Source: Paenibacillus silviterrae
GTDB lineage: Bacteria > Bacillota > Bacilli > Paenibacillales > NBRC-103111
Reading direction: 5' to 3'
DNA length: 64,000 nucleotides
Assembly: GCF_030167925.1 (NCBI RefSeq)
Contig: NZ_JASKUT010000001.1
Span: 2,480,001 to 2,544,000, forward strand
Positions 25,602-34,117 of the stretch are shown here, piece after piece; position 1 is the stretch's first letter; each line of letters begins with the position of its first letter. The position numbers and the translations under genes are program-made. Under the pieces are notes generated by a model. That model searched no databases, was not told the DNA's origin, and was given only the letters and a program-made list of their open reading frames with translations.

Positions 25602-25690
25602 ACGTTGGTTGACCTCCCTCATGGTTGAGTACAGCGTAAAACTGCCGTTGTCCGTTAAGAACCGGTGCCTGTCGAATCACGCTGAAGCCG

Positions 25691-25772
25691 TCAACCGGCG
25701 GAAGGAGATGAGCACCATCTCCGTTGATTGCCCAACAAAGCTATCCTCATTCGTAGCTTCCTCCTGATTATA
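25691..25772 (-). promoter_or_regulatory. Promoter -10 and possible 19-codon leader ORF upstream of the orphan lipoprotein gene
   Basis: TATAAT at 25772-25767 is followed by GGAGGAAG and ATG at 25750, opening a 19-codon frame ending at 25691. A 7-bp hairpin GGAGATG/CATCTCC (25704-25722) lies inside this frame. This could be a leader peptide with attenuator-like hairpin, or a chance frame. Confidence 0.3.
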
Positions 25773-25895
25773 GAGCGGCATGTCCGTAGCAGGCTATACA
25801 TCTTTCTTAACCAATTGCCAGCAGCGCGCCAATCCCCTGATCTATTCGTCTTGATGCACCGTATAGTCCTGAGATAACCTGTTGATATGCCGCAG

Positions 25896-28163
25896 TTAAC
25901 CACGTCGGAACTGCTCCCGGTACTGGCCCGGGGTCATTCCGACAATCCGGCGAAACGTCCGGATAAAGGCGCTTGTATTCGTGTATCGCAGCCTATCGGC
26001 AATATCGGCAATTTTATCGTTTGTTTTCTCAAGCCACTGCTTCGCTATGCTCATCCGATGCTCGGCCAAGTAATCGCTGAAGTTTACACCGGTTTCCTTC
26101 TTAAACACTCGGCTAAGATACACCGGGTGAAAATTCAGCTGAGCCGCGCAGGCTTCCAACGAGAAATCCTCGGCATATCTCTCGTGGATGAGCCTTACCA
26201 TTCGATTGGCAATATCGTGATATTGCGTTTCGGACTGCTCGTTTAAGTAACGAGCGACCGGTCCCAGCAGGTCCTGCTCAAACCAAACGGTAATCTCGTG
26301 CAGCGTCGTCAGCTTCATGAAAAATTCCAATGACGCCTTGGGACCCAGCACCTTTGGAATGGAGCCCCCCTGCTCCTGAACAAGCTGATAAACCTTTGCA
26401 ATGAGCTGCACCATCAGGGGAGAATAGTCGGCAAAGCTGATTTCCTTGGATACGATAAGAGCGATATACTGCTCAAAGCTCATCTTCACGCGAACGGGTT
26501 CTCCTGTCTTCAGCGCTTGGACAAGCTGATCCTCATGGAGCTTCATTTGGTTAAAGGTCGCCGCATTGACGTCCTGCTGGGCAATAATGTCTTGAAAGTG
26601 AATAATGATGTCATCGCCTAGGCTTAGCCTGCATTTTAACGCTTGGAGGGACTCCCTGTACGCCTTCATTGAGCCGGTTATTTTCTCATAGGGATGGCTG
26701 ATGCCGATGCTCACTTTCAATTGAAGAAACTCACTAACCTTCGACTTGATCTCCTCCGCGGCACGGTGCAGCTCTTCCTTCAGCCGAATCTCATCTGTAG
26801 TGTTACTCACCATGATGGTCACTTGAGATTGCTCCAGTACGATAGGATTGAACCGCGATGCCGGAGGGAGCAGCTCGCCGACCATATTGTTAACCGCAAA
26901 CAGCAGCAGTTCCCTGTCGTGTTCCCGGTAGCGTGTGTCCTGCAGCGTATCGATCTGGAGCGTAAGTACAGCCAGACGGTGCCATTGAACAGGGAAGCCG
27001 TATACCTGAGAGCGTTCAACAAAATCCTGTTCGCTCACCTGGCCGGACAGCAGCTTCATTAGGAAAAATTCCTTCAATTGGGCATACTGCCCCTTTACTT
27101 GGTCCTGAAGCTCCTTGCCTCTTACCGATAGTCGGCGCAGCCGCTCCTCGATAAAGGTAAATTCATCCTTAAGAACCGTACCTAAGCCGCTTCCTTCCAT
27201 CCGCTTGGAATATTCCAAAAGTCTCCGTACAGGGGAATACATTCGCCGGCTGCCGAAAAAGGCGACGACCCAAATGAGTACAAAAATCAGGAGGCAAACG
27301 ATCCATGTGATCACGGCGATTTTGCGCGACTCGAAGGTAATGTCGTCCCGTGAAACGACCGATACGTAGGTCCAGTCATTGTAAGGGGATACAAGAAAAG
27401 TGACACTCATGTCCTTGCCGCCGGCTGTTGTACGGAATGACCCTTCCTGCTCCTGTCCGGCCCTCTCGATGATGGCGCTTTGAATCGCTTCGAGCTGGTC
27501 ACTGCCGGACTCGGATAAAATGTTGTCCCCGTTTTTATCTAAAATATAATGAACGCCCAGCTTCTCCCTGTTAGCTATCAATTGCTTCACTTCGCTGTTC
27601 AGCAAATCGACGACCAGCATCTCCCGCGGGCTCCCTGTTAGCGGCACGGTCGGAATTTTCAGCACCATACGGATGGTTCGCCGGTCCGGTTCAGTCGAGT
27701 CGTCTTGGAGCGTCTCCCAGAACAAGCTCGTCGGGGCATCGGCATAAGACAGCAGCTTCTCCTTTTCCGAGTGCGTGCTAAGCTTCGTAAAAAGCCGATA
27801 GCTAAGCAGCCAATCCTTTTCCAGGTTAATGAGGTAGGCTTCCGAAATGCCCGTCAACGTCTGCAAGTGATACAATCCTTTTGACAAATCACGGACGGTA
27901 TCGAATTGCTTCGGAGTAAGCTCTTGATGAACCGAAGCCGTGACAACGGCGGAATTCACATATTGAATAGCCGAGAGCTCCAGTGTCTTCAGAACCTGTT
28001 CGACCCGCATCTGAGTCTGATGAAGAATCTGACGATTGCCCTCTTCCACTTTTGCTTCAATGTCGCCGGCGGCAATATAGTAAGAAAGAAGTCCGATCAA
28101 GAAAACGGGGATCGCACCGAGTAAAAACCCAAAGAATAAGAGCCGCCGCCAATAGGTGGACAT
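25896..28163 (-). CDS. Membrane-anchored AraC-family regulator
   Basis: A 755-residue protein with helix 1 at about 8-30, an extracellular domain to about residue 280, helix 2 at about 283-303, a cytoplasmic linker, and a C-terminal double helix-turn-helix (F-S-L-E-A-C-A-A-Q-L and K-I-A-D-I-A-D-R-L-R-Y-T-N-T-S-A-F, ending M-T-P-G-Q-Y-R-E). Same architecture as the regulator at 19223 but clearly diverged. It lies upstream of the orphan lipoprotein on the same strand, with GGAAAGGGG before the ATG and an extended -10 TGCTATAAT upstream. Probably controls the 22.7-25.6 kb genes. Confidence 0.9.
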   Translation of the reverse strand: MSTYWRRLLFFGFLLGAIPVFLIGLLSYYIAAGDIEAKVEEGNRQILHQTQMRVEQVLKTLELSAIQYVNSAVVTASVHQELTPKQFDTVRDLSKGLYHLQTLTGISEAYLINLEKDWLLSYRLFTKLSTHSEKEKLLSYADAPTSLFWETLQDDSTEPDRRTIRMVLKIPTVPLTGSPREMLVVDLLNSEVKQLIANREKLGVHYILDKNGDNILSESGSDQLEAIQSAIIERAGQEQEGSFRTTAGGKDMSVTFLVSPYNDWTYVSVVSRDDITFESRKIAVITWIVCLLIFVLIWVVAFFGSRRMYSPVRRLLEYSKRMEGSGLGTVLKDEFTFIEERLRRLSVRGKELQDQVKGQYAQLKEFFLMKLLSGQVSEQDFVERSQVYGFPVQWHRLAVLTLQIDTLQDTRYREHDRELLLFAVNNMVGELLPPASRFNPIVLEQSQVTIMVSNTTDEIRLKEELHRAAEEIKSKVSEFLQLKVSIGISHPYEKITGSMKAYRESLQALKCRLSLGDDIIIHFQDIIAQQDVNAATFNQMKLHEDQLVQALKTGEPVRVKMSFEQYIALIVSKEISFADYSPLMVQLIAKVYQLVQEQGGSIPKVLGPKASLEFFMKLTTLHEITVWFEQDLLGPVARYLNEQSETQYHDIANRMVRLIHERYAEDFSLEACAAQLNFHPVYLSRVFKKETGVNFSDYLAEHRMSIAKQWLEKTNDKIADIADRLRYTNTSAFIRTFRRIVGMTPGQYREQFRRG

Positions 28164-28449
28164 ACCGAATCGAGCCCCTTTCCTCTACAGCGTAAGGATT
28201 TTCATTATAGCATGGAGCAGCCGGAAGACGGGTTCCAAAGAAGCAACGTCTTATCCAAAGATTATTTATGTTGAGGAATGATTATGGTAGAAGAACGCAG
28301 CGATGAGAATAGGGGGATCGGGGAAGTGAGTTTTCATTGAAAAAGCGATGACTCTCGCCGGACAACGGATCGAGCCGGCAGGAGCCGGTCGATGGTCCGT
28401 GAACGTCATCGCCCGTAAGAGCTATACAGATAATCGGCAGATGAAGCTA

Positions 28450-29433
28450 CTAGTAAGCTCCTCGGATCTGAGTATGTACACGCTCGTTATAAAAGCTGCG
28501 AAGCTTCGCGAGCTCTTCCTCCGAAAAGCTCGGCACATCCCCTGCCCCGAGATTGTCCTTCACCTGTTCAACCGACTTGAAGCCGGGAATGACACAGCTG
28601 ATCTCGGGTTGATCCAGCAGCCATCTCAGCGACGCACGGGTCATATTGCCTCGACCTTCGGCAATCCATGCCAGTTCTCTGCTCAGCTCAACACCCTTCT
28701 CAAACGGCAAGCCGCCGAACGTTTCACCCACGTTGAATTGCTCTCCGTTGCGGTTGAAGGAGCGGTGGTCATCGGTTGAGAAAGTGGTCGCTTCCGTAAA
28801 CTTCCCTGTCAGCAAGCCGCTGGCTAACGGAAGTCTCACAAGAATCCCCACTCCTTTGGCTTTAGCCTCGGGAAGCAGCTGCTCCAGCGGCTTCTGCCGC
28901 AGTATATTGAAAATTACTTGCAGTGCTCTTACACCGGGATGCTGCAAGCAGATCAAGCCCTCTTCGACGGTTTCGACGCTGACGCCGTAGTGCCTGATTT
29001 TGCCTTCCGCTTGGAGCTTGTCCAATACGCCGAATACGCTTCCATCCCGCAGAATGGCAGTAGCCGGACAATGAATCTGATATAGGTCGATGCGCTCCCG
29101 GTTCAGCCGGCGAAGACTGTCTTCACAGTATGCACGAACCGACTGCTCCGAATAGGTTTGGGGATCGTGAATGTCCCCCTTCCGGCAAAACTTGGTCGCA
29201 ACATGGATCCGATCCTCTTTACCCTTCGTCGCTTGCGCGAGCAGCCTTTCCGACTTTCCGTCTCCGTAGACATCCGCTGTGTCGAAGAAATTCACGCCCT
29301 GATCCATGGCATAATCCAAAGCCCTCAGAGACTCTTCATCGCTTACGTTGCCCCAAGAACCTCCGATAGCCCATGTACCGAAGCTGATTTCGCTTACTTT
29401 CAGGTCTGTTGTGCCAAGCGTTCTGTAGTTCAT
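28450..29433 (-). CDS. Aldo/keto reductase
   Basis: A 327-residue (beta/alpha)8 NADPH-dependent reductase. The catalytic tetrad is visible: D and Y in F-F-D-T-A-D-V-Y-G, K in V-A-T-K-F, and H in Y-Q-I-H-C. It reduces aldehydes or ketones in the cytoplasm; the natural substrate is unknown. AAGGAG precedes the ATG. The promoter (TTGTGA-18 bp-TATAAT, 29480-29475 for the -10) has a palindrome in its spacer, hinting at specific control. Transcribed away from the small membrane protein gene at 29593. Confidence 0.9.
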   Translation of the reverse strand: MNYRTLGTTDLKVSEISFGTWAIGGSWGNVSDEESLRALDYAMDQGVNFFDTADVYGDGKSERLLAQATKGKEDRIHVATKFCRKGDIHDPQTYSEQSVRAYCEDSLRRLNRERIDLYQIHCPATAILRDGSVFGVLDKLQAEGKIRHYGVSVETVEEGLICLQHPGVRALQVIFNILRQKPLEQLLPEAKAKGVGILVRLPLASGLLTGKFTEATTFSTDDHRSFNRNGEQFNVGETFGGLPFEKGVELSRELAWIAEGRGNMTRASLRWLLDQPEISCVIPGFKSVEQVKDNLGAGDVPSFSEEELAKLRSFYNERVHTQIRGAY

Positions 29434-29474
29434 CAGGTCAACTCCTTGTTCTTCATAGGATGGGAACTGGGGCC

Positions 29475-29573
29475 ATTATACTCCATATGAATGAACCTTC
29501 ACAACGGGAAGTGTATAAAATAGCGGTCCTGAGGCTGAAAATATATCATTGAGAATTGGATGAACCTTCATCC
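29475..29573. promoter_or_regulatory. Divergent promoter region with two ATGAACCTTCA palindromic repeats
   Basis: The 11-base ATGAACCTTCA occurs at 29491-29501 and 29560-29570; the core TGAACCTTCA is palindromic and the second copy extends to a 7+2+7 palindrome (29558-29573). The first copy overlaps the -10/-35 spacer of the leftward aldo/keto reductase promoter and the -35 region of a rightward TATAAA (29514-29519); the second lies just before the RBS of the rightward gene. Confidence 0.45.
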
Positions 29574-29592
29574 CCTGGGAGGATTCTGTTTA

Positions 29593-29763
29593 ATGGACGA
29601 GTTGAATCGCCTTATCGTCATCGTCAAATCCAACTACATCCTTGTCATCGTCGCAGCCGTTTTGTTTTTTCTGCTCAAAGCGCTCGCCGGCTACCTTACG
29701 TACCGCAGGTTCCGCAAGGATCTCGAGGAAATTAAGGCTCTCATTAAAAATGAAAGAAAGTGA
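29593..29763 (+). CDS. Small single-span membrane protein with charged tail
   Basis: A 56-residue protein: short polar start, one hydrophobic helix (about residues 11-32), then a basic, helical cytoplasmic tail rich in Arg, Lys and Glu. Start at 29593 because GGGAGG lies about nine bases upstream; an upstream in-frame ATG lies in the palindrome. Its TGA stop overlaps the -35 of an ECF-type promoter for the next gene. Family not recognised; the layout resembles small stress or sporulation membrane proteins. Confidence 0.65.
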   Translation: MDELNRLIVIVKSNYILVIVAAVLFFLLKALAGYLTYRRFRKDLEEIKALIKNERK

Positions 29764-29786
29764 AACTTTTCCCATACTTCTTCGTC
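29761..29786 (+). promoter_or_regulatory. ECF-sigma-type promoter
   Basis: TGAAAC (29761-29766), exactly 16 bases, then CGTC (29783-29786) followed by TAAT. This matches the Bacillus ECF pattern TGAAAC-N16-CGTC/A (sigma-M/W/X/V group). The only gene it can serve is the 31-residue protein at 29840. Confidence 0.65.
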
Positions 29787-29839
29787 TAATATAACAGAGA
29801 GAGAAAGATTATTTATTAGATAGGAATTGGGGGATTTTC

Positions 29840-29935
29840 ATGAGCTTTATCAAAAATGCGGTTCTCGTTATTTTCAGCCTGACACTCAGCTATTGGCTGT
29901 TCGGCGGTGCTCTCATCGATTTATTCTTTACCTAG
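29840..29935 (+). CDS. 31-residue hydrophobic membrane peptide
   Basis: A short frame from ATG 29840 to TAG 29935 with GGGGG about eight bases ahead. Nearly the whole peptide is one hydrophobic helix with a polar N-terminus (M-S-F-I-K-N) and D-L-F-F-T at the end. It lies 54 bases after an ECF-type promoter and directly before a strong terminator, so it forms its own tiny transcription unit. Function unknown; a cell-envelope-stress peptide is a reasonable hypothesis from the promoter class. Confidence 0.6.
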   Translation: MSFIKNAVLVIFSLTLSYWLFGGALIDLFFT

Positions 29936-29942
29936 ACTGCAT

Positions 29943-29989
29943 AAAAGCCTGCCGAAGGCCGCTTCTCTAGCGGCCTTCGGCAGGCTTTT
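29943..29989. terminator. Strong bidirectional terminator
   Basis: A perfect 20-bp stem (29943-29962 with 29970-29989), 7-base loop, flanked by A and T runs. It separates the 31-residue gene from the convergent chemotaxis receptor gene. Confidence 0.95.
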
Positions 29990-29998
29990 CGTTTATGT

Positions 29999-31270
29999 TC
30001 ATGTTCGAAACGCCGCACTCTTCTCCCGCAGGATTTCGGATTGTCGTTTAAGCACCTCCGATGAAGAGGCAATTTCCTGCATGACGGCGGTCTGCTCCCG
30101 GGTGGACGAAGCGGCCTGCCTCGCTGCATCAGCAATTTCCAGAGCAATCCTATCGATGCTCCGCTGCTTCTGCTCCGCTCCATAAATTTGCTGCGACTGC
30201 TCAGCAATCGTAGCGGCGATCAGCTGTACGGCACTCGCCGTTTCTTGAGCGCTCCCGCTCATCCTGCGTATCGCGTGCTCCGTCTGCTCTCCCTTTGACG
30301 CTTCCCGCTGCATGGACTCGACCTGTCGTTTCAGCCGATCGGCAACGTCCTTCACCGCAAGCTGCACCTGTCTTATCAGCTCATCTATGGCATGTACGGA
30401 TTGACTGCTCTGCTCAGCCAGCTTCCGAATCTCCATGGCAACTACAGAGAAGCCTCGCCCTTCTTCCCCGGCCCTCGCCGCTTCAATGCTTGCATTCAGA
30501 GCAAGCAGATGAGTCTGATCGGCGATTTCCCCTACCAGCCGAGTCACGCTTCCGATTTCCAGTGCGTCGCGCTCCAGCTGGGCCACAACCTCAATCGTTC
30601 CTTCGCCTGTCCGTGATGTCTCCAGCATAGTATGTACCAAGGTGCGGATCACCTCGCTGCTTTCCTCTATCGTCCTCACCATTTGCGCAGAGAGTCGATT
30701 CGTCTGTCCGGCTTCTACGCTGACTTCCGACGCGGCAAGCGATACTTGTTCCATGGCGAGGAAGGAAAGTCTGGCTTCCTCCTTCTGCTGTTCTGCCCCA
30801 TGGGCGATTCGCTCGTTAATGGCCGAAATCTGCTCCGCTTGATAGGTAGCCTGCAGGATCGCCTCACTTAGCGCCGCGGAGCTCTCGTTAGCTGCAATCG
30901 CGTGCTTTGTAATGTCCTGAAGCAAGCCCCGAAGCTGCCGAACCATACTGCGGAACGCCTCGTTTAAGACCCCGAGCTCATCCTTCGACTGGTGGGCCGG
31001 TAGGCTGATCGCTAAATTACCTTCGGCTGCCTCATTGGCTAACTTTGTCAAAAGTAGCAGCGGACTGACAATCCACTTGGCCATCAGCCAGCCAAGAAAC
31101 CCCGTCCAACCTATGCCCATGGCCAAGGTCAACGCAATAAATACTCCCTCCGGTAAGAAGGAGGTAAACTGATCCTTCAAAACAAAAATAAAAAATGCGC
31201 TGGTCCCGTAGGTAATTGCGGAAACAGCTGTTAGTCCGAGCACGAATTTTTTTACCAATCCGAATGTCAT
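29999..31270 (-). CDS. Methyl-accepting chemotaxis protein without extracellular sensor domain
   Basis: A 423-residue receptor. Two membrane helices (about 7-30 and 42-62) are joined by a loop of only about 12 residues, so there is no outside sensory domain. A HAMP-like segment follows (about 63-115), then a long coiled-coil signalling domain with the conserved hairpin tip [22 protein letters not shown], which binds CheA/CheW. Receptors of this shape often report energy or redox state from the membrane. A Fnr-like site upstream supports a role in oxygen or energy taxis. Confidence 0.9.
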   Translation of the reverse strand: MTFGLVKKFVLGLTAVSAITYGTSAFFIFVLKDQFTSFLPEGVFIALTLAMGIGWTGFLGWLMAKWIVSPLLLLTKLANEAAEGNLAISLPAHQSKDELGVLNEAFRSMVRQLRGLLQDITKHAIAANESSAALSEAILQATYQAEQISAINERIAHGAEQQKEEARLSFLAMEQVSLAASEVSVEAGQTNRLSAQMVRTIEESSEVIRTLVHTMLETSRTGEGTIEVVAQLERDALEIGSVTRLVGEIADQTHLLALNASIEAARAGEEGRGFSVVAMEIRKLAEQSSQSVHAIDELIRQVQLAVKDVADRLKRQVESMQREASKGEQTEHAIRRMSGSAQETASAVQLIAATIAEQSQQIYGAEQKQRSIDRIALEIADAARQAASSTREQTAVMQEIASSSEVLKRQSEILREKSAAFRT

Positions 31271-31314
31271 TGCCTTCTTGCTCCCCTTCGTATCGAAAGC
31301 TGCACGTATTCCGG

Positions 31315-31357
31315 ATTATAACAAAATTCGAATGAGGATACTGTGATCTATATCATA
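31315..31357 (-). promoter_or_regulatory. Fnr-like site and -10 of the chemotaxis receptor gene
   Basis: On the minus strand TATGATATAGATCACA (31357-31342) has a 4/5 left half and a perfect right half of the Fnr consensus. A perfect -10 TATAAT (31320-31315) is centred 32 bases downstream, the same spacing as in the 5-8 kb promoters. Confidence 0.7.
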
Positions 31358-31415
31358 GACAATAAAACGCTCCTGCTCTTCCGTTTCCGGCAATGAAAGG
31401 GCCAAAGCGCGTACC

Positions 31416-32042
31416 TCATGGACGGTTACCATGCCCGGCTCCTTCCAAAGCTGTATCCGCATGAAGCGCGACCTGCTCCCAGTGATGTCTCATCAGCTCT
31501 CTGATGTACACATCCTCCAGCATCTCCTGATGGAACGCCAAGGTCGTCTTCCCTGTCTTGGTCGCTAAGAAATACAGCTGCAGCCTTGATTGCGTTTCCC
31601 ACTCGGGACGCTTGTACGTCATGCGCAGCTTAAGGCCGTGCTCAACTACGGTCAGCTTCCCCGTGACCCCCTCCTGTGACTCGAACTCAAACCCTTTGCT
31701 CCATTCAAATTGGGAGAAGGTTCCGAGCCACAAGGCAAGTCCTTGCAATGAAGTCAGATAGCTCCATGCCTGATCCTTCCGAATATTTATCGTTCTCCGA
31801 TATCCTACCTGGACGCCTGCGTCCTTGGTTACTCCTACGGGAATACGGCCCAGCAGCTCGCCGAACAGGAGCGCCAGCCACTCTCCCCATTCCTCGGCAA
31901 CGCGGTGGTTGCTGAGGATATAACTCCTGATTTGTTCGTGCGACCATGCGGGATCGACCGAGCGCTGCAAGCGGATGATCCACTCCTCCCAGGATACTCC
32001 CGTTGCTTCTCTGAGCGCATTGGTAAATACGGAACTCGGCAT
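31416..32042 (-). CDS. SRPBCC (START-like) domain protein
   Basis: A 208-residue soluble protein. The first 75 residues are helical and contain W-E-E-W and W-G-E-W-L-A repeats; the rest (about 85-195) has the beta-strand and long final helix pattern of AHSA1/SRPBCC proteins, including W-L-G-T-F-S-Q-F-E-W and the closing H-H-W-E-Q-V helix. Such proteins bind hydrophobic ligands. It follows two VOC-type genes on the same strand, so it may belong to a small ligand-binding or detoxification unit. RBS AGGAGGG is good. Confidence 0.75.
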   Translation of the reverse strand: MPSSVFTNALREATGVSWEEWIIRLQRSVDPAWSHEQIRSYILSNHRVAEEWGEWLALLFGELLGRIPVGVTKDAGVQVGYRRTINIRKDQAWSYLTSLQGLALWLGTFSQFEWSKGFEFESQEGVTGKLTVVEHGLKLRMTYKRPEWETQSRLQLYFLATKTGKTTLAFHQEMLEDVYIRELMRHHWEQVALHADTALEGAGHGNRP

Positions 32043-32078
32043 TTCGGTTTCCCTCCTATCCTATCCTGTCCTGCTCTG

Positions 32079-32579
32079 CTATCCTTCGTAAGCTCGCTGT
32101 AACGCGGCAATGTCCATCTTCTTCATCTGCAGCATCGCCTGGGTAACCCTTTGGGACTTCTCTGCATCAGGGTCGCTGATCATCTTCGTAAGCTGGACAG
32201 GAACAATTTGCCAGGATACACCATACTTGTCCTTCAGCCAGCCGCATACCTGAGCCTTCTCATCCCCGCCTTCCGAGAGCTTCTCCCAGTAATAGTCCAC
32301 TTCCTCCTGTGTTTCGCAATGAACCATCAGAGACAGCGCCTCATTAAATCGGTATAGAGGTCCTCCGTTTAATGCCACAAAATCGTGCCCGTCCAACTGG
32401 AAATTGACCGTCATCACCATCCCCTCGGTCATACCGCCGATCTCATGCCTTACTTTCCCGTAACGGGTCATGCCGGTAACGGCTGAATTGCTGAAAATAC
32501 TCGTGTAAAACAAGGCTGCTTCTTCCGCTTGCTTGTCAAACCAGAGACAAGGTGTAATTCTGGTCATTATCGATCCCAT
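32079..32579 (-). CDS. PhnB-like VOC superfamily protein
   Basis: A 167-residue protein of the PhnB/3-demethylubiquinone methyltransferase-like VOC family: I-T-P-C-L-W-F-D at the start, A-L-N-G-G-P in the middle and W-Q-I-V-P-V near the end are family hallmarks. The start at 32579 has AGGAGG six bases ahead; the longer frame from 32657 is not supported by an RBS. True enzymatic activity of this family is mostly unknown. It lies in a row with another VOC gene and an SRPBCC gene. Confidence 0.85.
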   Translation of the reverse strand: MGSIMTRITPCLWFDKQAEEAALFYTSIFSNSAVTGMTRYGKVRHEIGGMTEGMVMTVNFQLDGHDFVALNGGPLYRFNEALSLMVHCETQEEVDYYWEKLSEGGDEKAQVCGWLKDKYGVSWQIVPVQLTKMISDPDAEKSQRVTQAMLQMKKMDIAALQRAYEG

Positions 32580-32678
32580 CATGATCCTCCTATGCTTCTC
32601 ATTTTTCATTATTTTACCATAGACTTCCTCCTTGCGTTTCTTCCCTATTGCTAACATTTCAAAGCCTCTGCAGCTGAA

Positions 32679-33059
32679 TCAATTCAATCGATGCACCATT
32701 TCATACTTGTTACCGCAAGGGTCCTCAAAGAATACCGCGTAATAAGTCGGGCTTATAGGAAACAACCCCGGTCCGCTTGTTACCGTTCCGCCGCTTAGCT
32801 TTACAAGCTCTGCAATTCGATCTACTTCTTCCCGTTCCTCCGCCCAGAACCCGATTGTATTCTCGTTAGGCTCATGTTCGGGATTTACCGTCAAGGCAAA
32901 ATAAGCTACACTGGGAAGCTCTCCCTCCGAGGCAAATACCTTCCATTGTTCACTATGAAACGTACGGGTATATCCCAAGGCTCCTAGCAGCGCTTCATAA
33001 AAATGGCGGACCTGCTCCCACGACGTAACCCTGACATCCATATGACTGTATTTATTCAT
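32679..33059 (-). CDS. Glyoxalase/bleomycin-resistance-type VOC protein
   Basis: A 126-residue VOC protein with paired beta-alpha-beta-beta-beta units (H-M-D-V-R-V-T at the start, Y-A-V-F-F-E-D-P-C-G-N-K-Y-E at the end). Likely metal ligands are H near residue 6 and the final E. It could be a lyase, dioxygenase or antibiotic-binding protein. Start at 33059 with GGAG-rich RBS; a -10 TATAAT (33099-33094) lies just after the WYL gene terminator, so it has its own promoter. Confidence 0.8.
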   Translation of the reverse strand: MNKYSHMDVRVTSWEQVRHFYEALLGALGYTRTFHSEQWKVFASEGELPSVAYFALTVNPEHEPNENTIGFWAEEREEVDRIAELVKLSGGTVTSGPGLFPISPTYYAVFFEDPCGNKYEMVHRLN

Positions 33060-33105
33060 TTCCCATCCGCCTCTCTTGGATTGATATACCGATATTATAA
33101 AAAAC

Positions 33106-33132
33106 AAACACTGACAACGACGGTCAGTGTTT
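33106..33132 (-). terminator. Terminator after the WYL regulator gene
   Basis: A perfect 10-bp stem AAACACTGAC/GTCAGTGTTT (33106-33115 with 33123-33132) with a 7-base loop, followed on the minus strand by GTTTTTTATAAT. The palindrome also sits directly upstream of the VOC promoter and could double as an operator. Confidence 0.8.
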
Positions 33133-33133
33133 C

Positions 33134-34099
33134 TCAGCTTTTATAATACTCAACCAGCTTTGTGGCGATATCCGCTAAGCAAGCTCTTAACGGCTCCGGC
33201 TCCAGGACACGGATGGATCCGCCGAAAGAGAGCAAATAGTAAGGCGCATGCGTATATAAGTATGCTTCATCCACTTTGAATACGGCCAGCTCCTTCTCTC
33301 GCTCTATGAGAGAGTGCCCAAACATCCAATGCCCGCACAAATCATTCAGTGCCTGAGGCCCCCCCTGTACTCGCACGGTAACCAAGCCTTCCTCCGAGTC
33401 ACCCGTATGACCTTGAAGACTTTCCAGAAGAGCATTTCGGGCAGAGAACGTACTCGGTTTGTCAAACGTATTCCCGGCCAGCGTCATGCTTCGGATGCGG
33501 TCGACACGAAAGCACCGAACGGCTCCTCGAAGCCGGCAATACCCTACAGCGTACCATTTATCCTTCCAGTGGACGATGCCGTAAGGGTCCAGGGTGCGTG
33601 ACGTCGAAGTATTTTCATACCCTGCATCATACTCAATGTCAAGACTGCATTGCGCTTCTATGGCCTGCTCCAAAAGACGCAGCTCTCCCGAAATTTTCCC
33701 GTTGGCGGGGGAATGAATCACCTCTAGACCGGCCTCCAGCTGACCGAGCCGCTCGGCTTGCGCATAGCTGGTATACCGTTTTATTTTACCGATAGCCCGC
33801 TCTAAGGCCTCCTCCTGCGGATAGCCGGACTCACGAATGAATTTCGCCGCATGGAGTAGCGCCTTCTGCTCAGCGGCATCAAAATACAGAGGATCCAGCT
33901 TCACATGATCAGGAATGAAATACCCCCCGTCTCGCCCCGTTTCGGAAACAATAGGTACTCCGCTCATACATAAAGCGTCGATATAACGGTACACTGTGCG
34001 AATATGAATTTCCAGCTCCTCCGCAAGCTGCTGAGCTGTCATTTTACGGCGGGTTCTGAGCAGCATAAGAATCGCTAGCATATGATCCGCTTTTGCCAT
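33134..34099 (-). CDS. HTH/WYL-domain transcriptional regulator (YafY-like)
   Basis: A 321-residue regulator: N-terminal helix-turn-helix (about 15-50, M-T-A-Q-Q-L-A-E-E-L and T-V-Y-R-Y-I-D), then a WYL domain (about 135-215) containing D-P-Y-G-I-V-H-W-K-D-K-W-Y-A-V-G-Y and F-R-V-D-R-I, and a C-terminal WCX region. Such proteins act as ligand-sensing repressors or activators of neighbouring genes. The VOC-VOC-SRPBCC row downstream is its probable target. AGGGGAAA precedes the ATG. Confidence 0.9.
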   Translation of the reverse strand: MAKADHMLAILMLLRTRRKMTAQQLAEELEIHIRTVYRYIDALCMSGVPIVSETGRDGGYFIPDHVKLDPLYFDAAEQKALLHAAKFIRESGYPQEEALERAIGKIKRYTSYAQAERLGQLEAGLEVIHSPANGKISGELRLLEQAIEAQCSLDIEYDAGYENTSTSRTLDPYGIVHWKDKWYAVGYCRLRGAVRCFRVDRIRSMTLAGNTFDKPSTFSARNALLESLQGHTGDSEEGLVTVRVQGGPQALNDLCGHWMFGHSLIEREKELAVFKVDEAYLYTHAPYYLLSFGGSIRVLEPEPLRACLADIATKLVEYYKS

Positions 34100-34117
34100 G
34101 AGATGATTTCCCCTTAC

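Noticed and set aside
28348..28779. 143-codon plus-strand frame and an imperfect hairpin at about 28366-28399
   Set aside because: The frame is mostly antisense to the aldo/keto reductase gene. The hairpin has internal mismatches and no T-run, so I see no supported feature in this 286-base gap besides the promoter of the AraC gene at 28163.
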